From Trogon surrucura (Eukaryota; Chordata; Aves; Trogoniformes; Trogonidae), in contig CM036619.1 in the NCBI GenBank assembly GCA_020746105.1, forward strand, positions 5,300,561 through 5,364,560: DNA of 64,000 nucleotides. The letters run 5' to 3'. Shown here piece after piece: positions 60,270 through 64,000 of this stretch. The notes below the pieces were generated by a model. It was not told the origin of the DNA. It did not search any database and saw nothing but the letters and a program-made list of their open reading frames with translations. How positions within the stretch are numbered: the first letter of the stretch is position 1; the number at the start of each line of letters is the position of its first letter. Position numbers and translations under genes: made by a program.

Positions 60270-60480
60270 TCTGTGCATAATTAATTAATTGCTTCTCACT
60301 TAGTTTTCTGCATAACTAATCTACTGCCACATAATTAACAAACTCTTTAATTCCTTATTAATTATTTACTGTTCTTTTGAATATATGAATTAATAGAGTG
60401 TTTAAGTTTGCTGCCGTGCTGATTTGACATCTAGCTAATTGTTTTGATTAATCAATTAATTAGCTGCTTGATCTCTCCTT
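60270..60480. other. ATTA/TAAT-rich stretch, possible homeodomain site cluster
   Basis: Many TAATTA/ATTAAT words occur, including ATAATTAATTAATTG, TATTAATTATTTAC and GATTAATCAATTAATTAGC. Homeodomain proteins bind such cores. AT-rich background can also create them, so function is unproven. Confidence 0.3.
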
Positions 60481-61819
60481 AAAAGTATAACCCCATGACT
60501 GCCTTGCAAATGTTCTAGCACCCTTCCCTATTCTCTTCTCATTCAGTCGTGTTGTCTCATCCACATCTGGATGCTCAACTTACTGCGCAGACACACATAG
60601 ACCTTTTGGGCTTACAGGAATCCCTCCAGTCAAGCCATCTCTACCCTTGTATCTCGTATCTTCCTCCAAACATGGGTTTTTTGGGGTTTTTTTTGATGTG
60701 ACACACTGCTCATGCACTTGAACCTCGAGAGAGATTCACCTCTGCTTATTTATGTGAAAATGAAAAGGTGACAATGAGGAAGAAAGGCAGGAAAAAGTGC
60801 AGGAATGAAAATCCATGAGGTAGATGTGATGCAAGGACAGACTTTGAGAATTATGCCTTTTTATGGCACACAGGGTGAGGACGTTTCAGATGCAATGAAA
60901 CTATGGTAGACATTTGTGGTGTATTGATGTAACTGATAAAGTTCCTGAAACTTTATATTTATGTATAGCTCCTCCACTAGACTTCCTTGCTGAGACTGTT
61001 TCCCTTTGGTTCTTCACTACAGAAGGATTTTAGTACAAATGAACCTTTTTCTTCACACTTTGCTTTATTTATGTGTTAGCTTTGCTGGACTTAAGATTTC
61101 ACAACTGGTTACTCTAGAAATTGCTGTTTTCTTTGAGGACAAGGTCTTTGGAAGGGGTGTTACCCTAAAAATAGTTTGTTGTTACCTACCATGAATAAGC
61201 CAACAAAAAGCTACTTTAAAATTAAATGTTTTGTTAAAGTTTTCCACATGGTGTCAGCTGCTCTTGCAGTTATTAAATTGTGGCTTCTTAGACAAGTGGA
61301 ACTGTGAAAAGTGAAATGGCTTTATCAAGCGTGCAACAAGGGGGACATTTATGCCTTTAAAAGAAAGTGCTAAGTTGAGTATTATATTTAACAGCAACAG
61401 AATAACCATGTCAGAATCCAAATAGGTTGGACTTGCTCATACGTTTGATGGGTGTTGTCCCAATTTATTGTCTGATGTTGATCAATCTACAGCCTTGCCT
61501 AGTGAGAGTGGTTGCCAGAAATGCAGTACTTCTGGAGCATGTGAAAATGTAGAAAAACTGTGTTATCAATGAAAATTAAAATGGTATGATGGGTTAGATT
61601 TTGTAGGTTATTTAGCAGATATGTAAACTTAAATGCCTTTACCTTGAGCTGAATCCTACCCCTGGGTGTTTTTTATTAAGTGCTTCGATAAGAAGGCACC
61701 AGCTAGTCCGTGAAATGTCACCTATAGGAGTGTTCTCCATGCCCAAATGTATGGTGGGAGCATAGGAGAATATGCAGAAGTTGTTCATATTTCAAGGGAG
61801 TGGATGCAAGAGCCTGCTA

Positions 61820-61838
61820 TTTTTTTTTTTTTTTTTTT
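61820..61838. repeat. poly(T) run, 19 bases
   Basis: A simple T run with no recognised retrocopy body to its right. Confidence 0.8.
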
Positions 61839-64000
61839 AAATCTCCAATTTCAGTGAAACTGATTGTCATGAAAACTTGCTGTGAAAAGATGAGAAACAA
61901 TGCACACAAGCTACTAGCTGGACTTTTTGCTGTAGGTGTAGAGGTGAAGAATTTAAAGTAGGTTGCTTTTCTTTGTTTACCAGAGGCAAATTACCTACAG
62001 GCTTTTTCAGGGCTGCTTTACAATACATCGAGCCTAATTCATAAAGAATCTGAGACGATTGGATTCCCTGAACATGTAGTGAATAATAATGAAAAACAAA
62101 AGATGAGGTGGTTGTTATTCCTCTGCTGCTACTTTAATTATTCTGTGATGTCGTGAGTGTGCTGCAAAGTACGGATCATCCTTTAGTCCTATATGTATCT
62201 CTGAAGAATGAGGTTTTACTCTTAATGTTTCCAGGCAGTGCCTGAAACAAGAGCTATTAATAACTGTGATCAGCATTAAGCACTGTAAGTATTACAGTTC
62301 AGGGAGACTATTCATACAATTAAAATTGAGCATTAAAGTTAGATAACTCAGTGGACCCAAGCCTTAACAATATTCACACTGGAGATTTGGCACTGCAAAA
62401 AAAAACATTTTGAAAAGAGGCACAGTCTGAATGAAAAATGAGCTTTTAAAAAAAAACTTTTTTAAAATCACGGGAGATGTGTGATAACGTGATGTAGGAA
62501 AAACATGTAAGGAAGTGATATAGCTGGGAGAAATTAAAATTTTTATCGGCAGGAAACTATATATGTGTACTTAGTGACAGTATTTCTTAATAGTGAGGAA
62601 AAAATATGTCAACAACTCAATGGTCTATAGGAATTATTAGAGAAGGTGAAATAGCTGAGCCTGCAGGAATGTAGTTCCCATTCAGCTCAGTCTCATTGCA
62701 TTTTTATGTCAATATAAATCCACTGATTCAGTGAAATTCAGCCTGCACCATGATTTCTGTCTCTAACTCAAGCTGTGCAAGCAGAAGCCCATACATTTCA
62801 GAGCTCCTGCTTTATTTACTGCTGATAGAACATTACTCCAGTGTGGTTCAGAGGATAACACGCTCATTGTTTATAATATTTGATTTTTGTTTAAAACTAA
62901 AACTTCTTCCTCGGCTTTCTATGTATTTAGTAGCTCAAATTTAAGTTAGCTTTCATAATAATGTATTCAAATTGAATTTTAGCATTCCTTTCCTTTAGAT
63001 TTCTTTCATAAATGTGGAAGAATCACATACAAGAATATGATTACCCACTTATTTAAAAATCTGTCACAATCGTGACACGATGCTATTAGTTTCTTTAGCA
63101 GAGTTGGGAGACAACGTTTCAGATAAAGACATCTAAAACACTGGCTTCACGTGTACACAAACATGTTGAATACCGAATGATCTCTTTTTTTTTTCTTCAG
63201 GCGTTTGCCTTTCTCTCTTCCTACTAAAAGCAAAAGGTAATGAAAATAGGTAAAATGTAAAAGATCCATTTATTGTTTGGCAGGATTAGGCGTATTTGTG
63301 TGTGATTGAGCGGTTATGGTTGACAAAAAGGATGGAGGCAGAATACCAGAAACCAGTGATTTGTCGTGGGTTTGTGTTGTAGCTCAGCTTTGGTGGTCTG
63401 GTTTGAAAGGTGTAAGAGAGGCTGCAGTGTTTAAACTGGAAGTATGTCAGCCTAAAAATTAAGTTGGTGTTGTTTTAGCAAGACTGGGAAAATAACTCTA
63501 AGTGGTAAATAGGGAAAAATTGGCTCCCTTTGCTTCTTTCTCTTCAGTTTAGAATTTATTTAGAATTTCAGTTTGTTTGAAAATTAGATTTTGCCAGAAG
63601 GTTAATATTCAACAGCCTAATACTTTAATTACTCATATTAAATTTTGCCTTATTCTAAAACAACACATAGAACTTTTTGACATATCCACAAAATATTTAT
63701 TTTGAAATCTAACAATCCACAAGAAAAAGTAGGTACTGAGACATTTAGTAGTGCTCAGTCATTTTACAACACTGCCTTGAAAGATAATGGAGTGTTTTAA
63801 TGGAAAAATTAGAAACAATTTAGCTGTTATTATTTAATTTATGTAAAACGCTGAGCAGCAAATTGTTTTTACGCCTGTGTACATGCCTCAATACTTTCAG
63901 AAAAAATAGCAAAAGTTGGTCTTTGAATTTGGCTTAAAGTAGCCCAGTGATGTCTTACAGCTTTTCAGAAATTAGGGAGTTGCCTGGACAGACAACCCAA

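Larger units (their letters stand above)
59008..64000. other. unique AT-rich DNA, no gene seen
   Basis: About 5 kb with no CR1, LTR or supported gene. It contains T runs (about 59,157-59,170 and 61,820-61,838) and an ATTA-rich stretch at about 60,270-60,480. Confidence 0.5.

Noticed and set aside
1..64000. tRNA, rRNA, snRNA, CRISPR, mitochondrial insert, SINE or DNA transposon
   Set aside because: I looked for typical internal promoter words, conserved RNA blocks, spaced direct repeats and terminal inverted repeats and found none that hold up by eye. A library or covariance-model search would be decisive.

Overview
This window looks like gene-poor bird nuclear DNA. It is AT-rich and CpG-poor, and its dominant repeat is the CR1 LINE, whose copies end in the CR1-specific 8-bp tail repeats (ATTCTATG/ATTCTGTG type). 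Two LTR families that I recall as widespread in bird genomes are also present. No mammal-type SINEs or L1 were seen. The species cannot be fixed from this sequence; a neoavian bird is a guess. No host protein-coding gene, tRNA, rRNA, CRISPR array or operon could be supported. Most open frames are short and look like chance, apart from pieces of CR1 ORF2. The window is best read as intergenic or deep-intronic.

Layout. 1-5.4 kb: unique AT-rich DNA. 5.41-5.97 kb: a GC-rich LTR on the minus strand. 6-16 kb: unique DNA. 16.0-19.8 kb: a CR1 cluster with a minus copy, a plus copy keeping a 303-codon open piece of reverse transcriptase, and another minus copy. 19.8-31.4 kb: unique DNA with a small CpG/ACGCGT cluster near 21.8 kb. 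31.4-40.3 kb: short CR1 pieces and a solo LTR (37,895-38,652) with a CR1 inside it. 40.3-45.7 kb: unique DNA. 45.7-47.6 kb: an ancient minus-strand CR1 split by a compound LTR plus CR1 insertion, with a 56-bp direct repeat on either side. 47.6-55.3 kb: unique DNA. 55.3-59.0 kb: three CR1 copies, one of them (57,673-58,377) a gap-free near-twin of the copy at 19,041. 59-64 kb: unique DNA with an ATTA-rich stretch near 60.3-60.5 kb.

The retroelements record a layered history. An amniote-type CR1 is the oldest layer. LTRs and younger CR1 copies were inserted later, in places into one another. The most unusual item is the compound LTR-CR1 insertion at 46,162-47,399, whose two ends meet a 56-bp duplication of the interrupted old CR1. 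I found no new gene system. Calls rest on reading by eye against remembered family consensus, so element edges carry about 5-20 bp of uncertainty.
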